A DNA stretch of 64,000 nucleotides from Apricaphanius iberus (GCA_028564705.1 JAPXFQ010000803.1:413321-477320), one strand, 5' to 3'; shown: positions 43,853 through 55,692, counted from the first letter of the stretch. Translations and numbers: made by a program. Notes: a model not told the origin generated them from the letters alone.

Positions 43853-44751
43853 AGCATGCATAACCCGCTCCTCTTTTTTAGCTGTTGAAGATTGGTGTCA
43901 ATGAGCTCCACCTGCAGACAACCGCCTGCCACGCCCCTGTGTAGAAGGTAGGAGAAAACAAACACTCAAACACACAGCAGAGTTCCAGCACAAAACACAG
44001 AATCCCAAAAGTATTGAAACGTGGAACCTTGCCACATATGTGTGCAGAATAAAAATGACAACAGTGATTTACCAAAAACAAAAGTTTATTTACAAAAGTA
44101 GAAAAAGACAAACATTTAATCACTCAAGCTAGTAACTAACACACTAGAGATCAAAATAAATGAATAACCAAAGTAAAAGTACAATGAATGGGGAAAAAAG
44201 TAGAAACCATTAAGTCCTCCTGATATCTTTGTGTCGATGAGGGAAGGTGGCTCAAGGGGGCGTTAGCCAGTAGGTTATCCAAAGGTTGCTAAGCTAGTCA
44301 GACTTTGCCGGAGGCATCAGACTTTGCATGGCGGATCCCCCTCTGGCTCAGCTAGGTAAAGATCGGCTCCAGAACTCACTGGACCAGTACCCTCCTGGAG
44401 CTCACCAGCTCGGGCATTGTTACCGGCTGTGGCAGCGGGTGATTGCGGCTTCTGGCTGGTTCAGGCTTGTTTCACGTGGGTCAGCTCTCGGATCCTCGCG
44501 CTCCCGGATCCCCTCGCTCTTGGAGGACTGCAAGTCAGGGGAGGTCCTGTCGGGCTGCCAGAAACTGGTGCTTTCTTTCGCCCGCGAAGGAAGGTTGTTG
44601 ATTTCGTCTTCCTTGTAGCAAGCTGGCGGCTACCAGCCTTGGAGATGGGCGGGCTGCTGGTGAAAGGCTTAAATGCCCTCTCAGCCCACTTCTTCTTCTG
44701 TGGAGCTAGAGTGCAGATTACTGCCACCCGATGGCTGTGTGTGACCCTCCA
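43853..44751 (-). mobile_element. Divergent LTR on the minus strand
   Basis: On the minus strand it starts near 44751 'tggagggtcacacacagcc', like the LTR-X start, and shares the 'cagccatcgggtggcagtaa' block, 'ttccctcatcgac' and the polyadenylation-like 'tttgtaaataaac'. From about 44035 down it changes to sequence like the 6759-7389 repeat ('gtttgttttctcctaccttct', 'ggggcgtggc'). So it is two LTR types joined, or one mosaic LTR. No target duplication was found. Confidence 0.5.
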
Positions 44752-45577
44752 GAAAATAATATCTTTTCTGCCCCAATACAGGCTATTTTAGCAGATAACA
44801 ATAATAACAAATATATTGACACAACAGACAATCTATGGGCTCATTGTACTCTTTCCATTTGGAAAAATGTTATAACAGATTATAACCTAACAAAAGAAAT
44901 TGTTTTGTTGAAATGGTATGCTATGATTAAATTTCTTTACCAAATAAAATGGACACCTGATTTAAATTATGGACCCTTAAAAGAATAACAACTTAAGTAA
45001 ATTGATTGAGAATGGTAAATTTATTAGTTTTGACACACTTAAATTTAAATATGCACTGGAGAAGCAAGATTACTACCGATATTTACAATTAAGTGATTAT
45101 ATGAACGCGAAAAATGGAATAAAAATCAGAGGCCAATACTGATTTGAATAAATGAACTTGTACTAACTCACAGAAATGGAGGGAAAGCCGATGGAAAACT
45201 ATCATAAGATATTTCATCTCAGATTGACGGAACCCCCCCTATCTGCTGGCGGAAGTGGGCAGACCAACAAGCCAACCACTTTCACATATTTTGGGACTAC
45301 CCATACATAAGACAGTACTGGAGGGCAATTCATGCTGCTCTGCAGGACATTTTTAAATGTGTAATTCCATTTGGAATGAAAACTGTTTATTTTGGATGTG
45401 TATCTCAAGAATGGGTAAAAAGGCAGTAACCAAGAAAAGGTTATCACATGATATCCCTAGTCCTAGTCTTACAGACTGGTGGAAAATAATAGTAGATATT
45501 TACAAAATGGAGGAGTTAAAAGAATTCTTAAATTAGAAACAAGATCAGCTCCAAGCAGGCTGGAAAAAGTTGATTAC
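44752..45577 (+). pseudogene. L1-type ORF2 C-terminal fragment
   Basis: Encodes 'DNLWAHCTLSIWKNVITDY', then 'FKVLLKWYAMIKFLYQI'-like sequence, a zinc-knuckle-like 'WRKWADQQANHFHIFWDYP', and 'LTDWWKIIVDIYKMEEL' near the end. The organisation is that of L1-clade ORF2 downstream of the RT, but it is a different family from 13091-16630. Many stops. It may be the other end of the L1 whose ORF1 lies at 41690-43850. Confidence 0.6.
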
Positions 45578-45580
45578 ATA

Positions 45581-46035
45581 CATTACAGACCAAAAGTTTG
45601 GACACATCTTCTCACTCAATGCATTTCCTCTACTTTCATGACTACATTCTCAATTAAGGGCATCAAAACTATGAATGAACACATGATGTATGGAATTACT
45701 GTATGTACTTAAACAAAAAGGGTGAAATAACTGAATACATGTGTTATATTTTAGATTCCTCAAAGTAGCCACCCTTTGCTCTGATTACTTCTTTGCATTC
45801 TCTTGAGCTTCCAGAGGTAGTCACCAGAAATGGTTTTCCAACAGTCTTGAAGCAGTTCCCAGAGATGCTTAGTACTTGTTGGCCCTTTTGCCTTCACTCT
45901 GCGGTTCAGGTCACCCCAAATCATCTCCATTGGGTTCAGGTCCGGTGAATTTGAAGGCCAGGTTATTTCACAATTTTTGTAAAAGTACTACATAAAGTAC
46001 TACATAATTCCATATGTGTTCATTTATAGTCTGAA
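45581..46035. mobile_element. Tc1-like element derivative
   Basis: Starts 'cattacagaccaaaagtttgg', the terminal repeat of a common fish Tc1-like family, and contains its end-proximal transposase sequence on the complement ('accctttgctctgattact', 'ccattgggttcaggtccgg'). After about 45980 it jumps to a short piece of the opposite flank ('cataattccatatgtgttc'). The transposase is mostly deleted and cannot work. Confidence 0.7.
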
Positions 46036-46329
46036 ATGATGTATTGGCATCTAATCCTACTGCTTGCCAACTAGATGGCAATATATTTTTTTCTAAGTAG
46101 GGTAGTAATTTTTCTTCTTTCTAGCGCATGTTGGACTATTGCAAATTTGAATCTATGTTCAAACAGACTTGACCAGATTGCAATTTTGCATTATGATATT
46201 CTGTAGATATTTCTATTACTTGCTGATGAGCGACTTTCAAGTGCGTAGGGAGCTACTGGTAGCTCGCAAGCGAATTTTTTGGAGGCCTCTGCTCTGGTTG
46301 CATTATTTACTGTTATTTAAACTGTTCAC
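46036..46329. other. No gene seen
   Basis: Unassigned AT-rich sequence between repeats. Confidence 0.3.
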
Positions 46330-46620
46330 ACTCTCTATAGAAACTACTCCTGGACTGGGATCCTGCTCAGCTGTGATGTCTTGTTGGAGTGGGGCACTGA
46401 CTGAAAAAGTATGAGGGATTGCTGAGGAATTGCTGGGGTTGCATGATCCGGACACAACCTCACGTCGATGAGTCATCGCCATCTGCTGGGATTCCTTACA
46501 TAGAAAACTTTTAACTTATTGGAATGTTTGTATAATTGTATTGAAATGACTTTTGTTGTTAAGTGCCGTGAGATGAATTGGTGCTATATAAAAAGAAGTG
46601 AATTAAATTGAATTGAAACA
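46330..46620 (+). mobile_element. L2-like LINE 3' end fragment
   Basis: Shares 'tatgagggattgctgagg', 'gggattccttacatagaaaactttt' and the end 'ggtgctatataaaaagaagtgaatt' with L2-B-type 3' UTRs, and closes in 'ttaaattgaattgaa' repeats. No coding part. Confidence 0.7.
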
Positions 46621-46699
46621 ACCTGATAAGAAGGTTGGTCCTGTTCTGGGGACGACTGTGGAATCACTGGCAATTATGATATAAAATGTTTAAAAATCC

Positions 46700-46905
46700 T
46701 CACCCTCAGACTTTCATGCAAATAGTATCTTCAGTCAGAGGCTTCTTCACTTTCACTGCAACAAAATACTACAGGAAATCCTTCCTGCCCAAATCATTCA
46801 TGATCTACAACAACTCCTTAAGTAATTAATTAGTATGAGCTACCACAACACTTAATTTCCCTCTGGGATAAATAACATATTATTTAATTTAATTTAATTG
46901 ACTGT
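46700..46905 (+). mobile_element. LINE 3' end with ttaattt repeats
   Basis: Encodes a short 'YYRKSFLPKS'-like C-terminus and then 'cttaatttccctctgggat' followed by 'taatttaatttaatt', a 3' end seen in several fish LINEs. The family is uncertain. A few more bases of L2-like UTR follow to about 46970. Confidence 0.5.
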
Positions 46906-46970
46906 GATGAAGCTCCCAGTAACTAAACATCCTCCATGCCCTGTTATCAACATTTTACTTTCTTTAATGC

Positions 46971-47312
46971 TCTAAGTGGGCCGGTACAAAGCAGCACTCA
47001 GTACCACCGCTTCTAAAAACAACTCTTTAGAGTTTCACCACTTCTCAGAGCGCTGAGAAGGTTCTCAGTGTCCTGGTACCCTCAATAGGGCGTCTGTTGT
47101 CTGCTGCTTGCCTGTATTATGCTGCAACATAGTGCTGCTATGCTACAAAGCCCACCTGTGGTGCATTCAAGGAACGTTTGAAATGTATGGCCTCAGGGCA
47201 TTTTGAGAGAAAAAACAAAGCTTTAGAAAATGAACAATAACGTTGATTACAGAATATTTTGTTAACAATTTTACTTGTCGACTTTGTTGTAAAGAATTGA
47301 TTAATCATGGCA
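46971..47312. repeat. Unassigned dispersed-repeat-like sequence
   Basis: The block around 'gggccggtacaaagcagcactcagtaccaccgc' and the following 300 bases look like the interior of a known type of fish DNA transposon, by recollection only. I see no ends and no transposase. Confidence 0.3.
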
Positions 47313-47536
47313 GCCCAACTCTGAACATGTCCAAACCATCTCAGTCTGGCCTTCCTGACTTTATCCCCAAAACATCTAACATGAGCTGTACCTCTGATGG
47401 ACTCATTCCTGATCCTATCCATCCTTGTCACTACCAGAGAGAATCTCAACTTCTTGAGTTCTTCAACTTCCAGTATGTTTCCTGTCTTTTCCTCATTGGT
47501 ACTGCCTCTAGACCCTACAAAATTGCTTCTCTCACT
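47313..47536 (-). pseudogene. RTE (BovB-like) C-terminal domain
   Basis: Sense codons give 'KKLRFSLVVTRMDRIRNESI', 'RGTAHVRCFGDKVRKARLRW' and 'FGHVQ', the highly conserved tail of RTE-type ORFs, preceded in another frame by 'GLEAVPMRKRQ'. The end is cut off. Confidence 0.8.
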
Positions 47537-49416
47537 CTGGCTCCGTAAAGGGGGGGGTAAGCAGTGACGATTCTCAGGGCCCATGACTGAGAGAGGGGCC
47601 CAGGGAAGCCCCTTATAAAATTGTGGTGCTAAAAAATATATTTGATAGTAAAAAAAAATATTAAAGAGACACCAGGCAACGTTTTCATGTCAATTAATCA
47701 TCTTTGTAAGTTGTTATATGGTTAAATGACTCATTACAGGACGAATGAAGACTCTCTCGCCCGCCCCTACTGCCTGTAGACAGAATATCCCACTTGCAAG
47801 TTCAGTATACCGACCCGGTGTCTTTCAGTCTTGCGAAGTCTCAGACATCGCGAGAAGCAGGATCAGGTTTCGGCACGCATGCCCAACACTGAGGCAGGCT
47901 AACGAAACCCGGCTAAAGACTGTGGCAAACCGATGGCAGAGCCAGCTAAGAAGCAGCGAAAACCCTTGACATAAGATGCCAAGAAAAGAACAAGAGCTTC
48001 AGACCGAGCGAGGGGTCACACACGCATCAATATTGGTCAAGCTTTTACCGAATGGAGAGAGCTAAAAGACACCGAAGGCTCCCAGTTGGATACAGACCTC
48101 GCAATATCTCACTTACTTTACAGATATGAGTTGAATTAAGATGGCCTACACTTTTATTTTATGTCACTAAGTCAGCGCGTATGATAATAGGGAATAATAA
48201 TCACGTTGCACATATCATGATCAAGCTACAAAAACATTTCTGACTGGGCAATGTTGGCAAATGCCACTGGTCTCGTCATTACTTGTGGCCATCACAAACA
48301 AATAAATAGGCTAAATAAATAAAGCGGAGATGCGGCCGCCTATTGGCGCATCTCAGGTGCAACTTGCAGCGTAACTAGCTGCTCACTCGCTGCTCATCAT
48401 AACAGTTAATTTTTTGGATAGTGTGTTTGAAAGAAAAATTTACTAACGGACGCTAAGGGGAGCATCATAGATAAAAAACACTCAGACTTGCCTGGTATCC
48501 CTTTAACTTGATTCTGATAGCAATTTCCTGGTGTCAAAAAATGTATTGGTTTTAGAAACACAAACGCCCTTCTCCCCCTCTTGATTACTGTAAATGGTTC
48601 AGAGCGCCAGCGCCAAAATCATATTCAGAACATCCTCTCAAACCCAAAGAAGACACCGAAGACAAGTCAGATAATTCCTTCCTTTCACTGCTGTGGAAGA
48701 TCTTTTCTGTCAAACTGTTGCTCAGTTTAGGTCAAGGTAGGATTATCTTCTATAACCCAATGTTAGAACTTTTCAGTTTTGTGTGTCAGCAACTGTGAGA
48801 TACAGGAGGATGTATGGATGCTGAATTAGCCACGTTGCTACTGGATTGGTAAGTAATAAATGCTTGCTCCTGGGTTTTTTGGGCATGATACTGCGATAGA
48901 GTGCTAGGAAAATTGTTTGATGGTTTATCAACTGACACGCTGTCAGTTTGATGTTTTGTTCTTTTGACCGTACTTGTAAACCTGTTCAGAAGCGCTCCAT
49001 AGAGATTCCCTCATCTGCTTCGGCTGTCGGCTCGGTCTTGCTGATGGCCAGCAGCCCCTATGTCGAGATGCAAAGAGTATACAACTACTGTATTTATGGA
49101 TGTTTATGCTTTTTGGTTCACTATATGGTTTCAGCACATTTCATAGTGAGTTACCGCTGCATTAAAGTGCGCATTCAGTTAAAGTGATGTTTTCTAACTT
49201 AAATTAGTGTTAGCTTATTAGCGGAAGTAGCTGTGTACATCTTCACAATAAGATTGTTCATTTCCTGTTGTGTGTTTTATCTTCTTAGTGTTTACTTTTG
49301 GGAATATTGTAAATTGATGATTTTATGCAAATTAATATTTAAAAAAATCTCAGCTGTGTTGGGGGCCCCTGCCAAGATTCTTGTCATGGGGCCCAAAATT
49401 CTTAGCAGTGACCCTG
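47537..49416. mobile_element. hAT-like element with perfect 8 bp duplication
   Basis: 1880 bp flanked by CTCTCACT at 47529-47536 and 49417-49424. The duplicated octamer lies within RTE codons that read continuously once the insert is skipped. Subterminal inverted similarity: left 'attctcagggcccatgac' and right, complemented, 'gaattttgggccccatgac'. No transposase frame is visible. A TTAA-flanked element is nested at 47665-48502. Confidence 0.75.
47665..48502. mobile_element. TTAA-flanked non-autonomous element nested in hAT
   Basis: Left end 'agagacaccaggcaac', right end complemented 'agggataccaggcaag', flanked by TTAA at 47661-47664 and 48503-48506. 838 bp with no transposase. The target and ends fit the piggyBac/Kolobok group, and the ends differ from those of the element at 28760. 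Confidence 0.7.
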
Positions 49417-50586
49417 CTCTCACTACTGTCTTGTACACCTTTCCCTTCATTCTTGCTGAAACCCTTTTATCACACATCACACCTGACACTTTTCTCCACC
49501 CATTCCAATCAGCTTCACACACTTCACCTCTTTTCCACACTCTCCATTGCTTTGTACCATTGACCCACACACGTATTCTGTCTTGCTACCACCAATCTTT
49601 ATTCCTCTCTTTTCCAATGATTACCTCCATCTCTCTTACTTTTCCTCCACCGCCCTGCTCTCACTTCAGATTACAATGTAATCTGCAAACATCGTAGGTC
49701 ATGGGGACTCCTGTCTAACCTCATTTATCAGCCTGTCCATCACCAAAGCAAACAAGAAGAGACTCAGAGCTGATTGTTGATGTAGTCCTACCTCCATGTT
49801 GAACTCCTCTGTCACTCCGACAGCACACCTCACTGCTGTCTCACAGCTCTCATTCTTGTCCTCCACCATGGTAACATACTTCTCTGCCACTCCAGACTGC
49901 CTCATACAAAACCACAGCTCTTCTATTGCCACCATGTCATACGCTTTCTCCAAAAAACACAATGCAGCTCCATCTGACTCTCTCTGTACTTTTCCGTCAG
50001 CATCCTTAAAGCATAGAAATGCATCTCTAGTAGTACTCTTTCCCACAGCTTCATTGTATCTGCCTCGCAACTTATATGAATCATTCTCTCCCTCCTTACT
50101 ACCCAGCCTAGCATACAGGTCATCATACACTCTTTGTTTGGCCTTTGCCACCCCTACCTTCACCATACACTGCATCTCCCTGTACTCCTGTCTTCTCTCC
50201 TCAGTCCTCTCAGTGTCCTACTTTTTCTTAGCTAACTTCTTTCTCTGTATATGTTCCTGGACTTTATCGCTCAACCACCAAGTTTCCTTATCTACTTTCC
50301 TCCTTCCAGATGACACATAGAGTACCCTCCTACCCGTCTCATTAATCACATTAGCGTCACCTGTCCATTCATCAGAGAGGGCCTTCTGGCCACCAAGAGT
50401 ATGTCTCAACTCTGTGAAAACGTCACAGCACTCTCCTTTTTTCAGTTTCCACCACTTGGTCCTCTGCTCTGTCTTTGCTCTCTTTGCCTTCCTCACCATC
50501 AGTTTCATCCTACAGACCACCATCCTATGCTGTCTGGCTTCATTCTCTACACTCTCATACTCTGTGACAGCACTCCTGTCCAAATT
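49417..50586 (-). pseudogene. RTE (BovB-like) reverse transcriptase region
   Basis: Sense order: 'VTEYESVENEARQHRMVVCR' and the 'RRKVDKETWWLSDKVQEHI' linker (50218-50583), then 'ALCFLEKAYDMVAIEELWF' (motif A, expected Asp-Leu-Glu-Lys-Ala-Tyr-Asp), 'VGLHQQSALSLFLFALVMD' (motif B; the usual Gly-Ser replaced), then a jump past the FADD box to '[20 protein letters not shown]' and '[10 protein letters not shown]'. The core between them is missing and about 50 codons are lost before motif A. Non-functional. Confidence 0.8.
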
Positions 50587-51375
50587 AAATATATATATAT
50601 TTTTTCATATTATTTGTAAACAACTCACGGTCATTTCTGGAGCACGTCCAATATGTTTCTCTCTTACATGGGTACGCTCCAGCAGCCTCAGTTCTGGAAG
50701 TTTACGTACCCCACTGGAGTTTTTTTTCTATATATATAAAGGGATGAACTCCAGCCCTTCGGGCTGTGGTGACTGAAGTAGAACAGAACAGACTGGAATA
50801 TGACCAGCAAGCTCCTGCAGAAGACACGGCTCGTCAGGTTCAAAATCTGAAACACTCTGGCAGATATAAAGAACTTTACCTCAACAATACAGTAAGTAAA
50901 GAACATTAACTTACTCTGGCTGGATGTTGTGAGTCGTTGAATGTGCAGCTGCACACCTGAAAGTGTTTGAATACTTGGAGTTTCCCTTCGTGGACTAAAG
51001 AAAACCATTTCATTGGTTATTTTGGACTCTATTGCTGGACTGAGATTGTTGTAAATTAAACCAGGACTGGACTCTCTTTTTTTTTTAATTATATTGAGCT
51101 TTTGAGTGTATTGTCAATAAATTGTGTAAATAGTATATATTCTTGGGGCATAAATTTGAATTTAATAATTGAGTTTTTGGTTTGCCTAATTTTTCATTCA
51201 GTTTGAGGGTGATAATCATTATTTAATGTTTGCATCCTTTGTGGGGTTTAAAATAGTCAAGTATAAGTTTCTGTTTGTTTTTGTTTTTTCCCTTATATGT
51301 CAGGAGAGAGACCTGACTGGCACCCCACTTTAAAACCTGAACTGTTAAACCTCATAACTACTTTGCAGTCATAAT
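50587..51375 (+). mobile_element. Insertion in the RTE, LTR-like features
   Basis: About 790 bases that split the RTE endonuclease from its RT. It contains a TATA-like 'tctatatatataaaggg' at 50729-50745, a perfect hairpin 'cagcccttcgggctg' (50754-50768), and an 'aataaattg' signal near 51116. This order (TATA, start region, poly(A)) fits an LTR, but I cannot fix the ends or a target duplication. Confidence 0.3.
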
Positions 51376-52190
51376 CTCCTTCAGATCCTCTACATCAGAT
51401 GTAGTCCACCTGAATGCTTCTACCTCCAGTCTTATAAGTCACCTAATGTGCTTGCCTCTTCTGGAAGAAAGTGTTTACAACAGCCATGTCCATCCTTTTT
51501 GCAAAGGCTATCACCATTTGTCCTTCTGCCTTCCATCCTGGATACCAAACCTGTCCATCACTTCCTCATCACCTCTTTTTCCTTCACCAACATGTCTGTT
51601 ACAGTCTGCCCCAATCATCACCCTCTCAACTCTCGGGATACATTGTATCAAATCATCTAGTTCGCTCCACAATTTCTGCTTCTCTTCTAACTCACATCCT
51701 AGCTGTGGGGCATAACCACTAACAACATTCACAATTATTCCTTCCATTTCAAGCTTCAGATTCATCAGCCTATCTGCCACTCTTTTCACTTCCAGAACGG
51801 TCCTAGCAAATTCCTCATTTAAGATAACTCCTACTCCATTTTTCTTTCCATACCCTATGGTAGAACAACTTGAACCCTTTTCATAAGCTTCAGCCTTGCT
51901 ACCTTTCCACCTGTTCACATAGAATATCCACCTTCCTTCTCTGCATCATGTCCACCAGCTCTCTAGCTTTACCTGTCACAGTCCCAACATTCAAAGTCCC
52001 TACTCTTAAATCCACACTCTTGAATTTCCTTTTCCCTCTCTGCCTACCAGCATGCCTTCCTCCTCTCCTTCGACCAACAGTAGTCCAATTTCCACAGGCA
52101 CACTGTGGATCAACAGCACCCAGACCCAAACTGATAGGATGTGGCAAAGCCATGCACGGACTTACTTGTACATCACCAGCTGTGAGCTAA
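51376..52190 (-). pseudogene. RTE (BovB-like) endonuclease
   Basis: Sense order: 'RVGTLNVGTVTGKARELVDM' with 'DILCEQ' (E of the QE-type motif), then 'GVGVILNEEFARTVLEVKRV', 'NVVSGYAPQLGC' and 'MIGADCNRHVG' (equivalent of GDFN). These are the ordered blocks of the apurinic endonuclease in RTE LINEs. A frameshift near 51915 separates the first block. The SDH block is lost at the insertion side. Confidence 0.75.
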
Positions 52191-53370
52191 ATGTATTGTA
52201 ATGGATAAAGCTTTAAAAAGTCATCAGTGACTTAAATGACAAATTCTAGGATGACGTGCAAAAAGACCCAATGACAATGACCTGGCAGGATACAGGGAAG
52301 AGAGGGCATGGCCACCAGCCAATTTGCTAGGTCAGGCTTAGAACCAGTTAATAATTTCTGAATTGCTTATTTGCTAATAGAAAATAAATGAATAAATACC
52401 AATACAGTGTATTTATGAGATGTTCTGTAGAATTAACTAAAGCAACCAAGATAACTCAGCTGCAGCCCAAGGTAGCAGACATAGCTCAACTCTCCTGGTG
52501 CATCTCAAACATCAACTGATTGTTTAGGGAAAGTTTTCTCATTTCGTTTGGGATTCAGATGCTGAGAAATGATCATCTCTAAAATATGTGAAGAGTAAAC
52601 GGTGTAAAATGTATCTGGTTAATTCAGAAATGTTTTGTGAAAGAGTCAATCCTGAAAAACAAAGCTTTTCTTTTAGTGATAATTTGTAATATGCTCCAAT
52701 AGAAGGTGAACTAGACGCTATATTAACATGTATTAACTCTTCATGTAGCTAACATCTACATGCAACAGCAGAACTCAGCTGGCAGTTAGTTTGGTAAAAA
52801 CAATGTTTCTTTCCTTCTGCTGGTTTGCTGAACATGCAGCTCTTTGCATCAGACTCTTACTGGCCGGAGATTCTCTCACTGCAAGCAAATACTTACATTA
52901 CGTGTATGATGTGTTTAAAGATGGGTCGGAACATAAATTACCGCATAAAATGGATTAAGAATAAAACATGCAATATTTTTTATTTAAGTATTACATTTTA
53001 AGCAAGTACTGTATAACAGTATTGTACTTTTATAGTTTGTTAAAAACAAAAAGTATATATGCAGAATGAAAAAAAACAACTCTCCAACTTAAGAGCATCC
53101 CCAATAATAGGCTAAGAACACCAATAGATTCATCATGGCAGCAGAGTGTGGAAGTTGAACTGCCAGAGCTGGGAAATAGGCCACTTTTAGGAGCATCATC
53201 ATGTTATTAAGAGACACGAAACGAGAAAGTTCCTTATTAAAACCAGAAAGAATTTGATCAAACATATAACGTAAACACCCCGCGTGATGTTTGGCATTTA
53301 TCAGTAGCTACAAACCATTTTTTTATGCTATGCACTTTTTACATAATGTGCTTAATGTGGGGCGCTGTCT
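52191..53370. other. No gene seen
   Basis: AT-rich, apparently unique DNA with no ORF of note. Confidence 0.4.
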
Positions 53371-53886
53371 GTGCTGGTGCCTGGTGGTGGTGTAGGAGGA
53401 GATGCAGGTGGTGGTTGTGGAGGAGGTGCTCTCTGTGCTAGTTGTCGTGGAGACGGAGGAGGGGCTGTCTGTCCTGATGGTGGTGTGGGAGGAAGAGCTG
53501 TATGTGCTGGTTGTTGTGTAGGAGGAGGTGCTGGTGGTGGTTTTGGAGGAAATGCTGGTGGTGGTTGTTCAGGAGGTGGTCTCTGTGCTGGTGGTGGTTG
53601 TGTAGGAGGAGGTGTTCATTGTGCTAGTGGTGGTTGTGGAGGAGGTGCAGGTGGTGGTTGTGGAGGAGGTGTTGGTGGTGGAGGAGGTGCTCTCTGTGCT
53701 GGTGGTGGTTTTAGAGGTGGTGTTCTCTCTGCTGGTGGTGGTTGTGTAGGAGGAGGTCCTCTTTGTGCTAGTGGTGGTTGTGAAGGAGGTGCTGTCTGTG
53801 CTGGTGGTGGTGTAAGAGGAGGTGCTGATGGTGGTGTAGAAGCAGGTCTTCTCTGTGCTGGTGGCGGTGTGGTTGTGGTCCATTAA
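53371..53886. repeat. G-rich minisatellite with coding-like periodicity
   Basis: About 515 bases of imperfect units built from 'ggtggtggttgtg', 'gaggaggtgct' and 'ctctgtgctggtgg', period roughly 39-48 bases and divisible by three. All three minus-strand frames are long: Thr/Ser-rich, His-rich and Pro-rich ('QPPPAPPPQPPLAQ'). The Pro-rich frame has a single internal stop near 53614. The plus strand gives a Gly/Cys-rich ORF. Most likely a minisatellite; an exon of a Pro-rich protein is a weaker alternative. Confidence 0.7.
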
Positions 53887-55680
53887 ATGTGTAGTTGGAA
53901 ATGTTTAAAATGTAATCTGTGTCAAAGTCGGCATTAAAATCCATAGTTCTCTATTGATCACGCTGACAGGACTCCCCTACCCCACATCACTTCCGGTCTG
54001 GCATTCTCACAAAAACAACTCTAAAAGTGAAAAAATACATTAATACATTTTTATTTAGCAACTTTTCATAATATATTTCTCTAAAGTAGGGTTTAAGAGG
54101 GGCTGCAACCCGCACTTTAAGAATAAAGGAAATAAAACTATTCCAGTACACACTTCGGTCCAGAAGGTGGCGGTTACTGTACCTCATGTTGTTGGTTAGC
54201 CGGTGCAGTCAGAAAAAAGTAATTATGGCATGGGTGGCTAGCTTCAGCAAGCTAATGGCCAGCTTTGCCAGTAGTATAGCCAGCCAATCAAGGCTAATAG
54301 GAGGCTGAGGGAGTTGACAACCCAGTGGGTGACCAGCTTCAGCATACCAGTCGCCACCGTCTCCAATGTAAACAGAAGTTAGTACTCTGACTTTTTCCTG
54401 CTACCTTCGACGTATCAGTCACCAATGGTGGTCCATAAATAGTCAGATCAGTCGCCAGCTTCGGAATGGATACTAGCTCCACGGCAGGGAAGTAGTCCTA
54501 ATTTTGCCCCAATACCGCACCAGACAGGTGCCACAGAAGCTGAAGTGAAAAGGACCCCAGAGACATTTGTTGGCCAATGAGGGTGTTAAACTTTACCCTT
54601 TCTGCAACCAAGCCCCTTCAATCGTTTGGCTGCCCCCAAACTATTTTCGCAGTCCGCTGAACATCTCTCACTCTCTTTTTATTTTTTTCATCCCCTTTTG
54701 GCGCTCTGTTCCCCCTTCGCGTTTTTCCGTCGCAATCAGTCATATCTTTTTCATCCACACCTGGAAGCTTCCCCTTTAAAGTAAGACTGTTCTCATTTAT
54801 TTTTATTTCCCAACCAGGGTGGAATGAATTAGAAAGTTCTCTTTTTAATTTTATAAATGCATGATTCTTAACTTCAAGTGAGTCTGTGTCATTTGAGTGC
54901 TCCGTGTTAGAGTTTCTGTGCTGTGTTTGTGTTTCTATTTACGGGTAAACTGTGAGCTTTTTGTAAAATTGTGTTGGAATAGTTATTGTTTAATAGACAA
55001 GCGGTGTTTGGGTTGATTGCATGTTACTGTCTCTCGAATGTGGGTTTTAACAGCGTCACGGCGCTGCTCCTGAGTGGCAGGTAGACACTGAAAGTCGTTT
55101 CCGTCCTCTTTTTACTCAACCTATTCAAGTTTCTTTCTAGCCGAAGGCTAGTCAGGTAGATAAGTGCTACGTGGTCTCTTTGTCCGAGAAACCACCAGGC
55201 TTCTTGCTCAGATCATAAAGATCAGCCATAAAACATGCCCCTACTTTCGGTGTTTGCCTGCCTGTAGACGTATCTTGCATCTACGCATGCGTGCGTGATC
55301 CGACGTACGTACCTACGAAGTGCCTGTGACGTGCCTAAGCGATGTCATCGCTGGTCGCCATATTGCTCAGGTATAGCTTTGGCCTTGACAGAACCGTTTT
55401 GATATATGTAGAGTTTTTTATTTTGGTTGTGTTTTTAGAATAAATTAGTTAAATTGAATCAAATCTCTGGATTCTTTTATTCTGAGTGTGTGTATGAATT
55501 ATTGCAAAGAATTAATTTCTTTCAGATAAGGTATTTCGGGAAATCACTAATAATTTATAATTATAAGTGAGATTATTGGTTGATAACTTCCTGTTAATAA
55601 GATATATATGTTTTTGCCAGATTGTTTATGAAAAACTGGATGGTGCCTCATTAATAATTTGAAGAGATAATTAAATTAAT
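53887..55680. other. No gene seen; mosaic of old repeat
   Basis: Includes a DNA-transposon-like edge around 53985-54180 ('acttccggtctgg' ... 'cagaaggtggcggttactgtac') and a stretch to 55640 with an 'aataaattag' signal near 55439. No ORF with a recognisable domain. Confidence 0.35.
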
Positions 55681-55692
55681 AACTTATGAATT

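Larger units (their letters stand above)
47313..52190 (-). mobile_element. BovB-like RTE LINE, split by two insertions
   Basis: Minus-strand RTE-type LINE in pieces: endonuclease 51376-52190, RT and linker 49417-50586, and C-terminal domain 47313-47536. A hAT element (47537-49416) and an unassigned insertion (50587-51375) separate them. The C-terminus is truncated at 'GHVQ'. All pieces carry frame breaks. Confidence 0.8.

Noticed and set aside
49233..50776. Plus-strand Ser/Leu/Phe-rich ORFs
   Set aside because: They are antisense shadows of the BovB-like RTE and its insertions.
53371..53886. Gly/Cys-rich 171-codon ORF as a structural-protein gene
   Set aside because: It is a by-product of a G-rich minisatellite; other frames are equally open, and no splice sites or promoter are seen.
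53887..55680. A further LTR-X copy
   Set aside because: Only weak resemblance near 55640 ('ggtgcc' followed by 'aataatt'); neither TGTTG nor CAACA ends are visible.
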